A stretch of DNA of 64,000 nt from Sipunculus nudus (lineage: Eukaryota > Annelida > Sipuncula > Golfingiida > Sipunculidae). A program made the position numbers and the translations under genes. The first letter of the stretch is position 1. Each line of letters opens with the position of its first letter. The stretch covers positions 20,153,576-20,217,575 of the forward strand of contig CM049309.1 in the NCBI GenBank assembly GCA_026874595.1, in the 5' to 3' direction. Of this stretch, positions 37,909 through 51,834 are shown one piece after another. The notes below the pieces were generated by a model. That model saw only the letters and a program-made list of their open reading frames with translations, was not told where the DNA came from and searched no databases.

Positions 37909-38740
37909 CTGAAATAAGGATTGAAAGAAGGAAAGAGTTTGAAAGCAAAAACGCAAGAAACAAAAAAGGATAATTGAAAGAATGATAGAGGAAAGAAAGG
38001 TTTAAAGATAGGGGGGGGGGGACAGACAGAATGGAAGGAAGAATAGTGGATGGAAAGGCCGCTGATGTATTTCTTGAGATTCGAACGTTTCAAATGCATC
38101 TAAGGTCACTTTTATTTTAGGGTTCATACATTTTGAAATTCAGACACTCATGTTGGCCCGTATACGCCGTAATATTCATACGGTGAAGAGAGATCCAAAG
38201 TCCACCTGCTTTACTCCTTTTGATTTAAAAATGTGGACCTTTCATGTAGGTTAATATGAATAATGTACGAACACCATATGTGTTCCAAATTACTTAAATA
38301 TTTCAATAATAAAATGTTACTTTTACAATGTTTAAATCTCATTGAATATTTTGAAGAAATCCTAAGAAACTTATTGAAGATAGGAAAACAACTTTTTTAA
38401 AGATAACCGGATACATTGGTTAATAATAAGATGATTCCATAAAAATATAATGGCCAACTGAGTCTATTGTCGAAAAGTTACTCTTTTATTGCTAACATAA
38501 TGCCATTCTTTATTTATTCATTCAAAAATGTTATACAGGGTAACCAGTTCAGTTATTAAAACGATTCTTACACAAGGCTCTGTCAATATTCAATAAAATA
38601 AAATATGCATATAATAATAAAACATATAATATATTTTTGAAATGGTGAACGCATAAATTGTACAAGTACATAAATATGATATATTACAGATCAGACAATA
38701 ATTACGGCATATATATCATTATGCACAAAGCCGCGTTCTT
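36300..38740. other. No supported gene; homopolymer and GA tracts
   Basis: Contains a C-run with (CA)n at 36430-36470 and a (GA)n tract at 37853-37907. A block at 37230-37325 repeats ATTTATAAATNGCCTGAAAA-like text a few times. No exon is convincing. Confidence 0.55.
37853..37907. repeat. (GA)n microsatellite
   Basis: About 27 GA units, followed by purine-rich sequence to about 38060. Confidence 0.95.
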
Positions 38741-39479
38741 ATGAGTGAAAATCGGTTTCCGCCCGGCTATCCGCTTCCCAGATAGCCACAACCAAAAAAA
38801 TCTGCGCATCAAATATCTGCGTACCCAGATATCCGTGTATGAGCGTATATATGCTGCCAGAAATAACCATGCACGTACAATTCATATATGCAACGATCAT
38901 GGAAAAAGAAGAAAAAAGTCACAAAGGAACTTTAAATTACAAGGGCTACCTTTTTAGGAGGATTTTTCTTTACCAGAACGCGACATTTATATATAAATAT
39001 AATATTTATATTATTGTTTCATATAATTACAATTTAAACTCTTCCGCATCATATATACGGTTAAACACAAAAAATACAGAATTCCGCTCCCTTGTCCTGT
39101 ATTTGCCCGAAACGACCAAAAATTGCGCCATTAAAAGGGTTGAACATGATTAAATGGTTCATGCAATCAAACGTGATTTTCGCCTGAATCGCCCGTTTAG
39201 TTTAGATCAATTAAATAGCAAAACAATCGCCGAATAAATTACCTTTTTTACATACCTAACATGCGTCATTCTAGTGATTACTATGTCGAATCAAATGCTC
39301 GATTGTGTCAAAAAGAGTAAAAAAATGCACTTCCGAACATATAATTTTGTTAACGAAGCGGAGTTATAATTTTAATAAAATAAAAACATATTTATATACA
39401 TACTTAATGTATGAAACCAAGTATGAAAGTAGGTCAGTTTGCACGACTCGGATTAGTTATATATCGATCAATATTATAG

Positions 39480-40770
<1,291 letters not shown>

Positions 40771-40780
40771 TCATATTCAC

Positions 40781-40820
<40 letters not shown>

Positions 40821-41089
40821 CAGATGTTGTAATGTTTATACAGATAATTACGGGTGTACTTGCCTTAATGATTAAATCAAGGTTACATGATCAAGGGTGC
40901 ATTAATGTTTGTATTACACTTAAAGAGAACCCTTTCGCGGCGGAGCGGTTTTCGACTGCACGAAACAGTTTAATTATATCATGCAAGTGGGGTTTACCTA
41001 AGGTTAACGTGAAGAAAACATCCAAGCTAACATTTTAAGGTCAAAAATATTGTTAAGGAATATGTATAATCTCTTGTAATCACCTGTAT

Positions 41090-41460
41090 GACAACAAATT
41101 TAAAACCAGTTTTTTTGTCCGTCCGTCAACATATATGTGTCATGAATGATGCCAAAATAATCGCTCGGGGTAACTTTATAAAAACCTGCAAGAATGAATA
41201 TAAAGCTGACACAAAAATGTAAGATTAATAATAATTTAATAAAAAGCAGTGCTTTAAGTAAGGCCCGGATGGCCTCACACGTACAAGTTTGCTTGGGGCG
41301 TCGCGGTTCAGTGATGGCACATATGCGGTGATCCGTTGACCCAATTCAGGTCATCAGCCTCGACAGCGATGTCGCGATCTGGTCAAAAATGCTTCAAAAA
41401 CCGGTAGCTCATGTATTTAAATGTTCCTTGATGTCTTCCTTTGTCTTCTTTTTCCATGAC
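41090..41460. repeat. Diverged direct duplicate, copy 1
   Basis: Shares ordered blocks with 43940-44280: TTTGTCCGTCCG, GTGAATGATGC-like, GCTCGGGGTA, GTTTGCTTGG, GCGTCGCG, TCCGTTGACCCA and ACAGCGATGT. Read on the minus strand it keeps a peptide DIAVEADDLNWVNGSPHMCH similar to copy 2, but a stop and a lost splice acceptor precede it. Confidence 0.7.
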
Positions 41461-41462
41461 CG

Positions 41463-41535
<73 letters not shown>
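41463..41535. repeat. (TA)n microsatellite hosting the next element
   Basis: About 36 TA units end exactly at the left inverted end of the element at 41536. TA units resume after its right end, so the element sits inside a TA tract. Confidence 0.95.
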
Positions 41536-41539
<4 letters not shown>

Positions 41540-42788
41540 AGAGACGAGATTGAAATCAAAGTTGGTTGATCTAGTTCAAATGTTTCTTTTCACCCAGGTA
41601 TTCAACACTCAACAGTCAAAACATGTACACTTATGGTACAAAATATGCAGGGTATCAGTATTTATGATGGACTTTGATACACCATCCTTTTTTTGGTAAT
41701 TAAACATCATATGAGAAAAGGTAAAAGTTAATACACAGATGTATGCATGTGAATATTTCTTTGTCTTATTTAGTCTTTTCTTATAATGTATATAATATTC
41801 TTCTGATTTTTTTTAATGTTTTGTGAGGCATTTTGTGAAGCTTCAATATTTATGTAGACTGTGTTACAAGATAACTGCCTTTTTTTTGGACAGTATTATA
41901 TCATATCAGAAAAAATAGGATTTCTAGATTCATAGAGTAATAGATCACTTATGCAAGTGAACATGCATTGAATTATATTGATAAAAAATAAATGAGCTAT
42001 GTTCCTTTTGTCTTTTTAAAATACTACATTACTAATATTACTAATACCAGTTTCCCTTCAAATTAATATTGACAACAAAATTATTATGTAAATAATCAGC
42101 AGCAGCCTACATCATATATCATTTGAATATGCCATATACAATACCAATGTAAGTTTCTTATTACCTAGTTTATAAATAAAAATATAAAATAAAAAAATTA
42201 ATGTTAATTATTACATAAATATTATAATATTCTGTAAATATTATTAAATATATATTACTTGTGAACTATACATAACCATATTAATAAAAAATATATAATA
42301 TAAAATATTCCATTTCCAAAATTAATGTTAATTATTACATTAATAATATAATATTCTGTAAATATTAATAAATATATTACTTGTGAACTATACATAACCA
42401 TTCAGTGTTAAAATATTGAAAATCTGACTGAAAACATCTTTCCTAAGTCAATTACAATGCATAATTTATTGGGAAATTAGATCAGATCACTATTTTAATC
42501 TCGCCTAGGCAGATTTTAAACTCGCCAAAGTGATATCAGGCAGATTTTAAACTCGCCTGGATGACACCAGACAGATTTTAAACTCGCCTAGGCGAGATTA
42601 AAATCCTGGCCTGCTCCATGATGGATTTTAATCTCGCCTAGGCGAGATTGCGATTGTGATCTCGTCTAGGCGAGTTTAAAATCCGTCTAGCCGAGATCAC
42701 AATTGCAATCTCGCCTAGGCGAGATCACAATCGCAATCTCGTCTAGGCGAATTTAAAATCCGCCTGGATTTCAATCTCGTCTCTGACA
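41536..42788. mobile_element. MITE-like element with perfect 22-bp inverted ends
   Basis: The left end (41536-41557, starting TGTCAGAGACGAGATTGAAA) and right end (42767-42788, ending TTTCAATCTCGTCTCTGACA) are perfect inverted repeats of 22 bp. Both are flanked by TA repeats, so the target duplication cannot be read. The ~1.25-kb interior is AT-rich and non-coding. It includes two near-identical segments around 42190-42270 and 42320-42410, and a palindrome cluster near the right end. Superfamily unknown. Confidence 0.85.
42496..42765. repeat. Cluster of CTCGCCTAGGCGAG palindromes
   Basis: The 14-bp palindrome CTCGCCTAGGCGAG, often extended to AATCTCGCCTAGGCGAGATT, occurs complete about three times and as close variants (CTCGTCTAGGCGAG, CGTCTAGCCGAG) several more times. 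TTTTAAACTCG and GATCACAATCGCAATCTCG links lie between them. It is placed asymmetrically beside the right end of the element. It would fold into strong hairpins. Confidence 0.85.
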
Positions 42789-43042
42789 TATATATATATA
42801 CCGTGCAGGGTCATTTTCGACCGTTAACGCTCACGCACGGATATCTGGGCACGCGGATATTCGGTGAGCAGATATTTGGGAAGCGGATAACTGGGAAGCG
42901 GATAGCCGGGCGGTCACCGCCACTGGTGGTATACGGTTATAACTCCTATGTTTGTTTTTTCTTAATAACTAAATAATTTTTATGAGAAACTATGAGAGAA
43001 TATTGCTTGGTTCTATGCGAATAAGATCCGGTTGTAAACACA

Positions 43043-43043
43043 C

Positions 43044-43095
<52 letters not shown>
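43043..43095. repeat. (TA)n(TG)n microsatellite
   Basis: Compound TA then TG tract. Confidence 0.95.
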
Positions 43096-43098
<3 letters not shown>

Positions 43099-43229
43099 GC
43101 GTATATTTTAAAGGTTCAGTTGGGGTCGCAAGTTATCTTTTGTCTAATTTTGTTTGCCAATGAATTGATTAATTATATAGAAGAATAACAACAACATGAA
43201 CAGATGCATCTGCGTCTTTGTATGTGCCT

Positions 43230-43384
43230 GTATTGTAAATAGTTAATGGTTATGCATGCTGGTTGAACGAGTTAATTAAATTCTCATGGATAGCAGACTT
43301 GTCTCATTTAATAACTGTTTATATATGTTGTTCGTCCGATTGAGAGAGAGAGAAAGAGGGGGGGGGGGGGGTAGGGGGAGAGCA

Positions 43385-43417
<33 letters not shown>

Positions 43418-43567
43418 TAATCAAATTCTCATGGATCCCAGACTTATCTCATTTTATATAATTTTGTGATTTTTATGTCCGATAACGATGACAATAGCGC
43501 GTCTCATATTACATATTTTTTCAAATACATACAGAGAGAGAGAGAGAGAGAGAAAGAGAGTAAGAGA

Positions 43568-43604
<37 letters not shown>

Positions 43605-43890
43605 AGTTAAATTCTTATGGACATTCTCATTCATCCAAGACTTGTTTCATATAATACCTTTTTGTTTTTTTTAGTTTTCGATAAGAATAAATATAGCGCG
43701 TCTATATATTCATTATTAATTTTACATACACACAGAGATAACGAGCATTAAATCATCATGGATTCTCTAGACGTCATATTAGCAATTTTTTATATATGTT
43801 GTTTCTCCCGATAATAAAACAAAACAGCGGGTCTATAATTACATTATTGATTGCAAATACAATTAAAAGAGAGAGCCATCAACATATGCA
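43230..43890. repeat. GA-rich modules, second block
   Basis: The same module as at 39.5-40.8 kb continues in direct orientation, with CAGACTTGTCTCATTTAATA (about 43290), TATGTCCGATAACGATGACA (about 43475), and decayed copies to 43880. GA and G runs fill the gaps. Confidence 0.7.
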
Positions 43891-43939
43891 GGTCGCAAAA
43901 TTACAATATAATTTCAAAATATAAATAATCATTTTCATT

Positions 43940-44280
43940 TTCGACATCAAATTTAAAACTAGTTTTATTTATCCGTCCGCAAATGCGCCGTGAATGATGC
44001 AAACCAATCATTCCCCAATACCGATGCTCGGGGTATCTTTATGAAAACTGCAAGACTAAATGTAAAAGTTGACACAAAAATTATGATTGGGAATAATTTA
44101 CTAAATTGCCGGGATGGCTATAAACATGTTTGCTTGGAGCGTCGCGTTTCAGTGAACACACACATGCAGTAATCCGTTGACCCAGTTCACGGCATCAGCC
44201 CCTACAGCGATGTTGCGTTCTGGTAAAATGTCCTCCTGAAAAGGTAGCCCCTGTATTTTAGTTCCTTTGTGTCTTTTTTA
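43940..44280. repeat. Diverged direct duplicate, copy 2
   Basis: Homologous to 41090-41460 over about 340 bp. Copy 2 retains a better exon-like segment on the minus strand (44149-44235). Confidence 0.7.
44149..44235 (-). CDS. Possible terminal exon, 28 aa, in the duplicated block
   Basis: A minus-strand acceptor CTACCTTTTCAG is followed by EDILPERNIAVGADAVNWVN and GLLHVCVH then a stop. The corresponding peptide in copy 1 agrees at 13 of 20 aligned positions over the central part. It could be the last exon of a gene carried by a repeat, or chance conservation of a non-coding block. Confidence 0.3.
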   Translation of the reverse strand, partial: EDILPERNIAVGADAVNWVNGLLHVCVH

Positions 44281-44289
44281 GGTTAAGTA

Positions 44290-45285
44290 AACATATTCCA
44301 TGTGCGTTTGTTGTGTGATGGGAGGATTTCGTCCAGATCCCAGACTTTGTCCTGATTTGATTGGCTGGTACACATGTTACATCATGGACTGAATTTTATC
44401 AACAACTCAGATATAGTAATGCATGTTGTTTTTATTCTCTGCTGAAAATTTGGGACTGACAGAGGCAGAAATAAAGTGCTTTTACTGAGATCTAGAATTT
44501 TTAGTCACAGAGGATTTTCCAGTGTGTGACGTCAATGCCGAGTTGACAGTGCTCATAGATGTGTCAATAGTTTTTGAACAAATCACACAACCTCATGTTT
44601 TAAGTGGAAAAATAGATAGAAAAAATGTTTTTCCTTCAGAAATTGGGCTAATTTTATGTAAAATCTATATTGATATTTTTTTCATAGGCAATTATGTTAT
44701 ATGATAATATAATGAGATTTGGAATACGTTTGCTTGACCTTTATCTTCTTTTTTTCATGACTGTTGCATCCTTCCACAAAGTTGAAGAAAGGAATTTGCG
44801 CTGGTGTTATATGTTTTTCAGTCAACTGATTTAACATTCACATTTAAAATCATATTATATATGAATAAATGTTCATGTGAAGGATTTGAATGGCTACAGA
44901 GGCAATGCATGGACCATTAATAGCGCGGGCTTTAGAACGCTAATTATTATCGATGCATACGCAGGGTCCATAGAAACATTCCCCAGATACCACGAACCCG
45001 AATAAATAAGTTGAACCAAGTTTTGTCACACATTTCTTCGCCACATTAAGCAATCCGGGACAATCCTGCATCGACAACGTATAACAGCTATCCTCGACGC
45101 TGAGTATATATTGATCACCCTAATTGGACATTTGATTTTTTCTTAATTTGTCTCATTTTACGATATATTACTATATAGTGTACTACATAAGTAGCGGGTT
45201 TCAAGACAATAATTAGTGAAGCCCTATGGTGTATACATAGTATCATTTAACGTTTAGTTCGTGTGATAAACCGTGATAAGGCAAT
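44290..45285. other. No supported gene
   Basis: AT-rich DNA without recognisable repeat or exon. A plus-strand frame at 44522-44704 has no supporting signals. Confidence 0.5.
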
Positions 45286-45290
45286 GCGTA

Positions 45291-45567
45291 TCATTTTGAC
45301 CAGTCCTGCTTTTCTCCCAAAGCTATGAATTCTTTTAATTTTTCGTTTTCAGTTTGAGTTGTAGGATCAAAGTTGATAAAGAATTTTACATCGTATTTTT
45401 CTTCGTCAAAGACTTTTTTAATGAACATGAACATGTCGGATCTACATCGGCTGTACCTTGATCATTGTAATAAATAGTGTTCTGTGCTTTCTTCAGCTGC
45501 TGTACAGTTACAAAATGGACTCCCCGTTTTCCCAATTTTAAATAGGTACTTAATCAAGGGACAAGCC
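45291..45567 (-). pseudogene. LINE 3' coding relic (CNC...HYLLQ)
   Basis: The minus-strand frame reads ACPLIKYLFKIGKTGSPFCN, then CTAAEESTEHYLLQ, then a stop where a Cys would be expected, then SRYSRCRSDMFMFIKKVFD and EEKYDVKFFINFDPTTQTEN, to a final stop. The CxC...E...HYLL(C) arrangement is the C-terminal zinc-binding block of many animal LINE proteins. A single TGT to TGA change explains the internal stop. Confidence 0.65.
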
Positions 45568-46439
45568 CCTTATCTCTTGATAATTATCGCCTTTACTGAC
45601 GGGAAATATACCTGATTATGTAGACTATGTTTAGCTCAACAACCTCGCGGCCAAAACTGAACCATGCAGTGCACCATTGTGGAGCTCTTACACCCCATTT
45701 CATAATTTTCTCCTGGTTTATCCCTGTACACCACAGGTATTGATTAGTTCTAAAATCTCCTCCAGTGTCATGTTCCGCATTGCAAACCAACTGCCTTGCC
45801 ATAAATTGAGCTTGGTGTGATGCGCTATTGATTACGTCCTATTATTTCATCTTAATTTAAATGGTGTATCTTTTTGTTAAAAAAAGTAGATGTCCTTTCA
45901 TACGGCCTAAATTATATCGTGATCATATATGATCATCATCTATGTATTGCTTAATTAAACGTGAGCTCGTGACGTCACTGAGAATTACGTCAAAGGCATA
46001 TGCTGCTTCCTTAAATTCATCAGGATTTTTTTTTATATATTTATTTATTACCCCATATTCCAAGGTAGACTTTATCAGAATAAAGTTCTGTACAAAAGGC
46101 CCCTATTTACACAGAAAAATGGAAATAAAATACAATGTCGTATAAATTGAATAAAATGACATCATACAGTCATGAGGATATTTAGCGAAAACGCAGTGAC
46201 GTATAGGTAAGAACAGCTGAAGCCAAAGAACGCTATAAAGTAGTGAACAGTATGCAGCAGAGTTGTTAAATTTGTAAAACGCAGTTTAAGTAAAACACTA
46301 AGTACCACAACGTAGAACTGATGTGTAAGTGACTACATAAAAGTCTAAATAAAATGCATTTAAAAACTTCAATGGAAAAATAAGATGACTCTCAGATTTT
46401 AGTATTATTTAAGTATACAGGTAGAAAATGAACAGAAAT

Positions 46440-46735
46440 TATACAACATTAGTTTAATATGCAAGATAATAAGAGTGCGCAAGCCTTTAAAATCTCTTTA
46501 GAACGTTTGCATATTTTAGCTTTACCGGAAGGCTGTTCCATGGAGCACCACCCTTATATGGGATTAATTTGGGATGATTCACATGGGTGTTTACTGATGA
46601 ACGAGTGTTATACTGATGAACATCAGTAACAAAAGTTAAATTATTGATAGGTTAAGAAGGGACGAGACCATTGATGCATTTATATGTAAATATCGATAAA
46701 AGTTACAAGTAGCGTTGCTCTTTGTTCATCCCTCC
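46440..46735 (-). pseudogene. LINE reverse-transcriptase C-terminal relic
   Basis: The minus strand reads TYKCINGLVPS, a stop, then PINNLTFVTDVHQYNTRSSV, a Pro-rich link, then GGAPWNSLPVKLKYANVLKR. The YKxxNGLxPxYL...YNTR...WNSLP series is typical of the thumb and C-terminal region of CR1/Jockey-like reverse transcriptases. It carries an in-frame stop and frame breaks near its start. It differs from the relic at 27.0-28.3 kb. Confidence 0.75.
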
Positions 46736-46739
46736 ATTG

Positions 46740-48510
46740 TCACGGATGATGGCTAAGCTGTGTGCTAAGCATCATGAATGCCCGAGATATATGCATATAT
46801 ATATACGTGCAGTCTGATGATGGGTGTTACTTTTTGTGTACAGAACAACAACCATTTAAACAATATTCTTATTCAAATATATACAAATATACAAGTAACA
46901 AAACTACGTACGTGTCTCCGCTTATATATGTCGAGGTCCAGATTAGAATGAATCTGGCCCAATTTAAAAAAAAAAATCCACATGAAAATGATATGATTAC
47001 TGTCATTTGGCAGTCTCAAAAATAGATGTGAACATGCGTGAATATTGGATTTAGAATTTTATATCAGAGGATGACAAACATGGTGGAGGTTTCACTTTGG
47101 AGTTAATAACTTCAAAACAGCTATTCTAATAACTGATAACTAATCTAAATTGAAGATATTTTTTTCTGCCTTCAAAAGTTAAAATGCTGAGTTGGTGAAT
47201 ATTGTTCCCACTGTTCTATCTAAATACATTATGATCTTTTAATAATTTACACAAATTAGCCAATATCTACCTAATTGATGTACACTATATATATATTGTT
47301 TTCTGTTTGCTGAATTTCAGTCACCTAATTTCAATGACTTAAGTTCAGGTATCTTAATAGTCCGCCACGTACGGACTCCATTTATTTGTGATACGGATAT
47401 ATGTCAGCGCTGCAAGACTGCAGCAAGTATCTTAATAGATATTTCAGGGCCTTCTTTCCTTAATTTGTAGTACAACTACAATATATATATATAGGCTACT
47501 ACATGTGTACACTTATAATAAGATAATTTAAATTACAAAGTATAATTCAAGATCTTTTTAAATTTACCAAGGAAAGAGACTGATTCGCCATATTATCGAT
47601 AAAGTGAGATGATTTCTGCGACAAAACCCTTACATAGAATGATTATTTCTGAGACACCAGGACTGCCTTTTGGCTGGGTGGCGGTGGTAGCTGCTGCGTG
47701 ACTTTCTAAGGGAGATTACAGCACAAATAAGGAATGACAGCTTGAAGACTTGTGGAAATTGGGTCAGTTGCCATTTTCTTTAACTGGCTATATGTTTATA
47801 ATATGTCCGCATTATTTATAAAGACATGAATCTTGGGTCTGACTGGCCTGCCTTTTAAATTAAGAACCTATGTAGCAGTGAGGCATGGACTAAAACCCGG
47901 ACGTCAATTGAATATCCCGGATTACCACCTAAACTCGATGATACTGTAAATGTCAGTACGACAATAGAATTACATGCTAGAATGCCATGATATGTATAGA
48001 TTCTTTCAGGCCTTAAATATAGCATATTATTTTTAAGTTTCAATGATTTTCAATAATCTTCAGCAAACCCTGTTAGTGGGAACTGTTGAAAATTTGATAA
48101 AGATACAAACAAAGCTTGAAAAGATATTGCTTTTATTGTCAATTTAAATAGTGTCAGAATTTGACGAAAATCTTAAATAAATGTAAACAGTATAGGGTTA
48201 ATAATTGCTTTTCTTTACCAACTCCTGTCTCAAGTGCTTCTATAGACACAATAAGGACAGCTGGGACATTAGACAGTTACATATTTCTAGAACCAAGTTC
48301 TTTAAACAATTAAGTTTTTCAGTTTTTATATTGAAATTGATTTTACAATGCATTTAACATCAAAGTTTTAAACAATAATGATTTGCAGAGTTACCCCTGA
48401 CAATTATATTACAATTATGTGTGCCAAAAATTTAAAATATAGATAAATAGATTTGTTTTGTTTCTGCAGAGCCATTTTTCGGTTTAGTTGTTTAATCATT
48501 TCAAAATTTT
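46740..48510. other. No supported gene
   Basis: AT-rich with short TA tracts. No exon or repeat is recognised. Confidence 0.5.
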
Positions 48511-48514
48511 ATAT

Positions 48515-48668
48515 ATGGATACGGAGAACAGACTTAAAGTAGCACATGAAGAGTAAGTGATTTCCACATTACTTGATAAACTGGCTGAGAGTCCTTATCA
48601 GTATAAGTGGTACCTCATCAGTGAGCTCTGGTTTTGTCCATATACTCAGACTGATATGCATCTCAAAG
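48515..48668 (+). CDS. Candidate 5' exon with in-frame TAA, unidentified
   Basis: ATG 48515 opens MDTENRLKVAHEE, then TAA (codon 14). The same frame continues VISTLLDKLAESPYQYKWYL and ISELWFCPYTQTDMHLKG to a donor G|GTAAGC at 48668. An alternative donor, GA|GTAAGTG at 48552, would remove the TAA and make a short first exon. The longer version ends in phase 1, compatible with the acceptor at 55148. Function unknown. Confidence 0.25.
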
Positions 48669-48669
48669 G

Positions 48670-50638
48670 TAAGCCCAACAACATTCATGTTTTATTTATT
48701 TATATGCATCAGTGATATCCTACAGAGCTGCTGTAAATGAATATCTATTCTAACAAACCCTTATCTCTTCCATCTAACGTCATGGGGATTGGTAACTCCT
48801 ATAGGGGGAGTGGAAATAAGCACTTCCTTAAAAAAACCACAATATCTTTGCCCAACTCCGACCAGTTAATTATTAGGTCTGTCATGAGACTGGGTCTTCG
48901 ATTCAATTCAATTATTGATTATTGCATTTCCATTCAGTTCTCAATTTGATCATTGTATATAGTCACAATATTCTGTCAGAGACGTATATCTACTAAAAGT
49001 TTTCATCCCATATGATACTATAAGATTAAGATTATTATATCTTAGTCTTTCTTAGAAGTTATGCAAACCAAGTAATATTTAAATCTTCTCTTTCATTATT
49101 GTGCTAACATCTATTGAAGGATATTAGGTGACTTTCTTTGTTAAATAGCAGTGTTACTTTATCAGTTATGCTGTTTATCTGTTCCTAGTTAAGAGCTAGA
49201 GACCGAAAAGGTATGAAAATGCAATAGTAAAAATAAATGGATTATTTCATGCCAGATTCAATTATTGATTAATGACTGGCTTTTATAAAATGCATCGATT
49301 ATTTGATGCATTTGTTACACCCCTGTTGATTATGATTTGGCTGTCTAACACTTGAACAAAAATTTGTTTTTCATGTCAATTGCTTTCAAATTTAATAGTT
49401 TAAAAACTTAATTCCATATGTTTGCATGGTCTGAAAATTATGTCAACAGTGATGGGTCATGGGCTAAATAAGGCATTATTTAATTGAGAGATAATTTTAC
49501 AAACTCCTGATCTTTTTCTGGTGAACACTTACATGTAAATTAAAAAGATTTATTTTCTAAAAAATAAAATTACTAGCATCAACAATAAACATCATATATA
49601 ACTGAGTAAATTTCTTTCCTGCTGTTTTAACTTAACACATCATGTCCCATCCCCTAACTTCTACCAATTACACAGTATTGACCTAATTTACCAATGTGCA
49701 CAGAGAAAACATATTTGAGAGCTCTTTTTGTGAACTATTAAGGCTATAAAATCAGTGATTTTTATATTAGCCCACCTTGAAGTGTAACAAATTTGCAATG
49801 GAAAATGTAAGTTTTTTTTTTTAAATAATTTTTTAAGAGGAGCAGGGTCACAGTGATATTGTTTTAGGTATATAGTAAAATTTAGTAGTTTGAATGTCCA
49901 ACTAACTATATGCACAGTTGCAGTAATTAATACATGGGTCATCTATGTATATATATATATATTGGGTACAGACAAAGTCCATATGGACGAAAGCCCCCTC
50001 CCCCCCCTTAAAAAAACACCTTAATGATAAAGAGAACAAAATCACCCCCCCCCCCCCCCCCCGAAAAAAATCATTCTTTATTTCCTCCATTATACATGAA
50101 GATTTCATATGTAATAATGTTGTTATACCTGAGCTAGATCATGAACCAACAACAACAAACCACGGTCATGTAAAAAAAAGTATCCCCATTGGAGTGGTTT
50201 CACAATGATCAAATATTTAAGATCATTTGTGTTGCTACTAGTGCAAGTTTTAGCAGCTTTAATTGTGAATTAAATAATAAATTAATGATTATTTTTATTT
50301 TTATAATTACTATACTAATGTAGTTTATGTAATTATGTGAAGTATACATTGATATTGCTTTTGTATATTAAACCAGAAATATAAAATATATAGTTAATTT
50401 GAATTTTGAGTCTTTTTGGATTAAGTAATTATAGAAATCAACTACGTATAACCATTATCCTACACAAATGCAAGCACTGGTGAATACTGAAGGGAAGCAT
50501 ACAATTTTACACACACAAAACCTCCATCAGGTCACAGTTGTATTACTGCCTGGGAAGACAATATAGTATAGTGTTTGATTTGCAAAGATATGTTTGGTTA
50601 ATTTATATATTATTTATATTATTTTCAGAATACACAGA

Positions 50639-50694
<56 letters not shown>

Positions 50695-51418
50695 TGAGAG
50701 GGACTGTTATACCTACTAATGCACAAACCTGATCTGTGCCAAGTCAGAAGAAAGTGCAGCCAGATAGGCATCTGTAGCAGGAACATGAACCAGATATAGC
50801 AGTCACTGCGCCAGTTATCTATGTTACATCATCTGGATTTAAACATCACTGACCCTGTGTGACCAGTTGACAAGCTTTTCTCCCCAACCCTTTCCTCCCC
50901 CCCCCCCCCCCCCCCCACAACCAAAGAAAGTAGTTCGGCAGTGATTAATGGCTCCCCACTGGGATCATTATCACACTGCTGATCAGGTCTGTATCAACTG
51001 ATTACCTCACTGATGGCCTATTAAGTACCAGTAGGGTGGGAGGAGTACCCCAGAATTTTGTCCAAGATTTTTAATGGTGATGTAGCATCATGAAGTAAAG
51101 AGTCCATAACTGCAGTGCTCAAATTGTTGAAAAAAATTATATGCAGCAGAATTGCTCATCACATTTAATTTTAATTAGCAATTACAGAATTTTGATTAGC
51201 AATTTATGTATTTATCAGACTTGTTTGAAATGAAATGTTGTCATGTTCACTATTAGGTAATATATATACATATAACAGTAAAAATTATTAAATCCCCAAA
51301 ATGGTAAATTTATATATATTAAGTAGTGGGCAAAACATACCTATACAAGAAATAGATATTCAAAATTAAAATGTAAAGTATCACCTCATGATTTTTGAGT
51401 AATGGCTCAGTTGAAGAT

Positions 51419-51503
<85 letters not shown>

Positions 51504-51830
51504 AAAATACAATAAAAACCTGAAGAAATAAAGAAAAGAAAATTTGAAAATAAATCCTTGTCATAAATCATCTGCACTGAGTTTGTTCAATTATAATGAA
51601 TAGGCAGAGCTGCAGTAATTAATACATGGGTCATCTATGTAACCTCAAGACAGGTGTTCACTTAGATTGCAATTAAGTGAATATTATATTATTATCACAG
51701 TTCATTTATAAATATTTGCATTTCAACCAGTGTTAAAGTTTAAATATATATGCTGTGAATGACATTTGGGAAGATCCTTTAACAACATGGTGTGTGCTGC
51801 CTTCTGTAACTATGCGTCTGTGTCACTTTG
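48670..51830. other. No supported gene; microsatellites
   Basis: (TA)n at 50639-50690 and 51421-51500, C-runs at 50046-50062 and about 50899-50917. A block GCAGTAATTAATACATGGGTCATCTATGTA occurs at 49919 and again at 51610, a short direct repeat. No exon is convincing. Confidence 0.5.
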
Positions 51831-51834
51831 TCTG

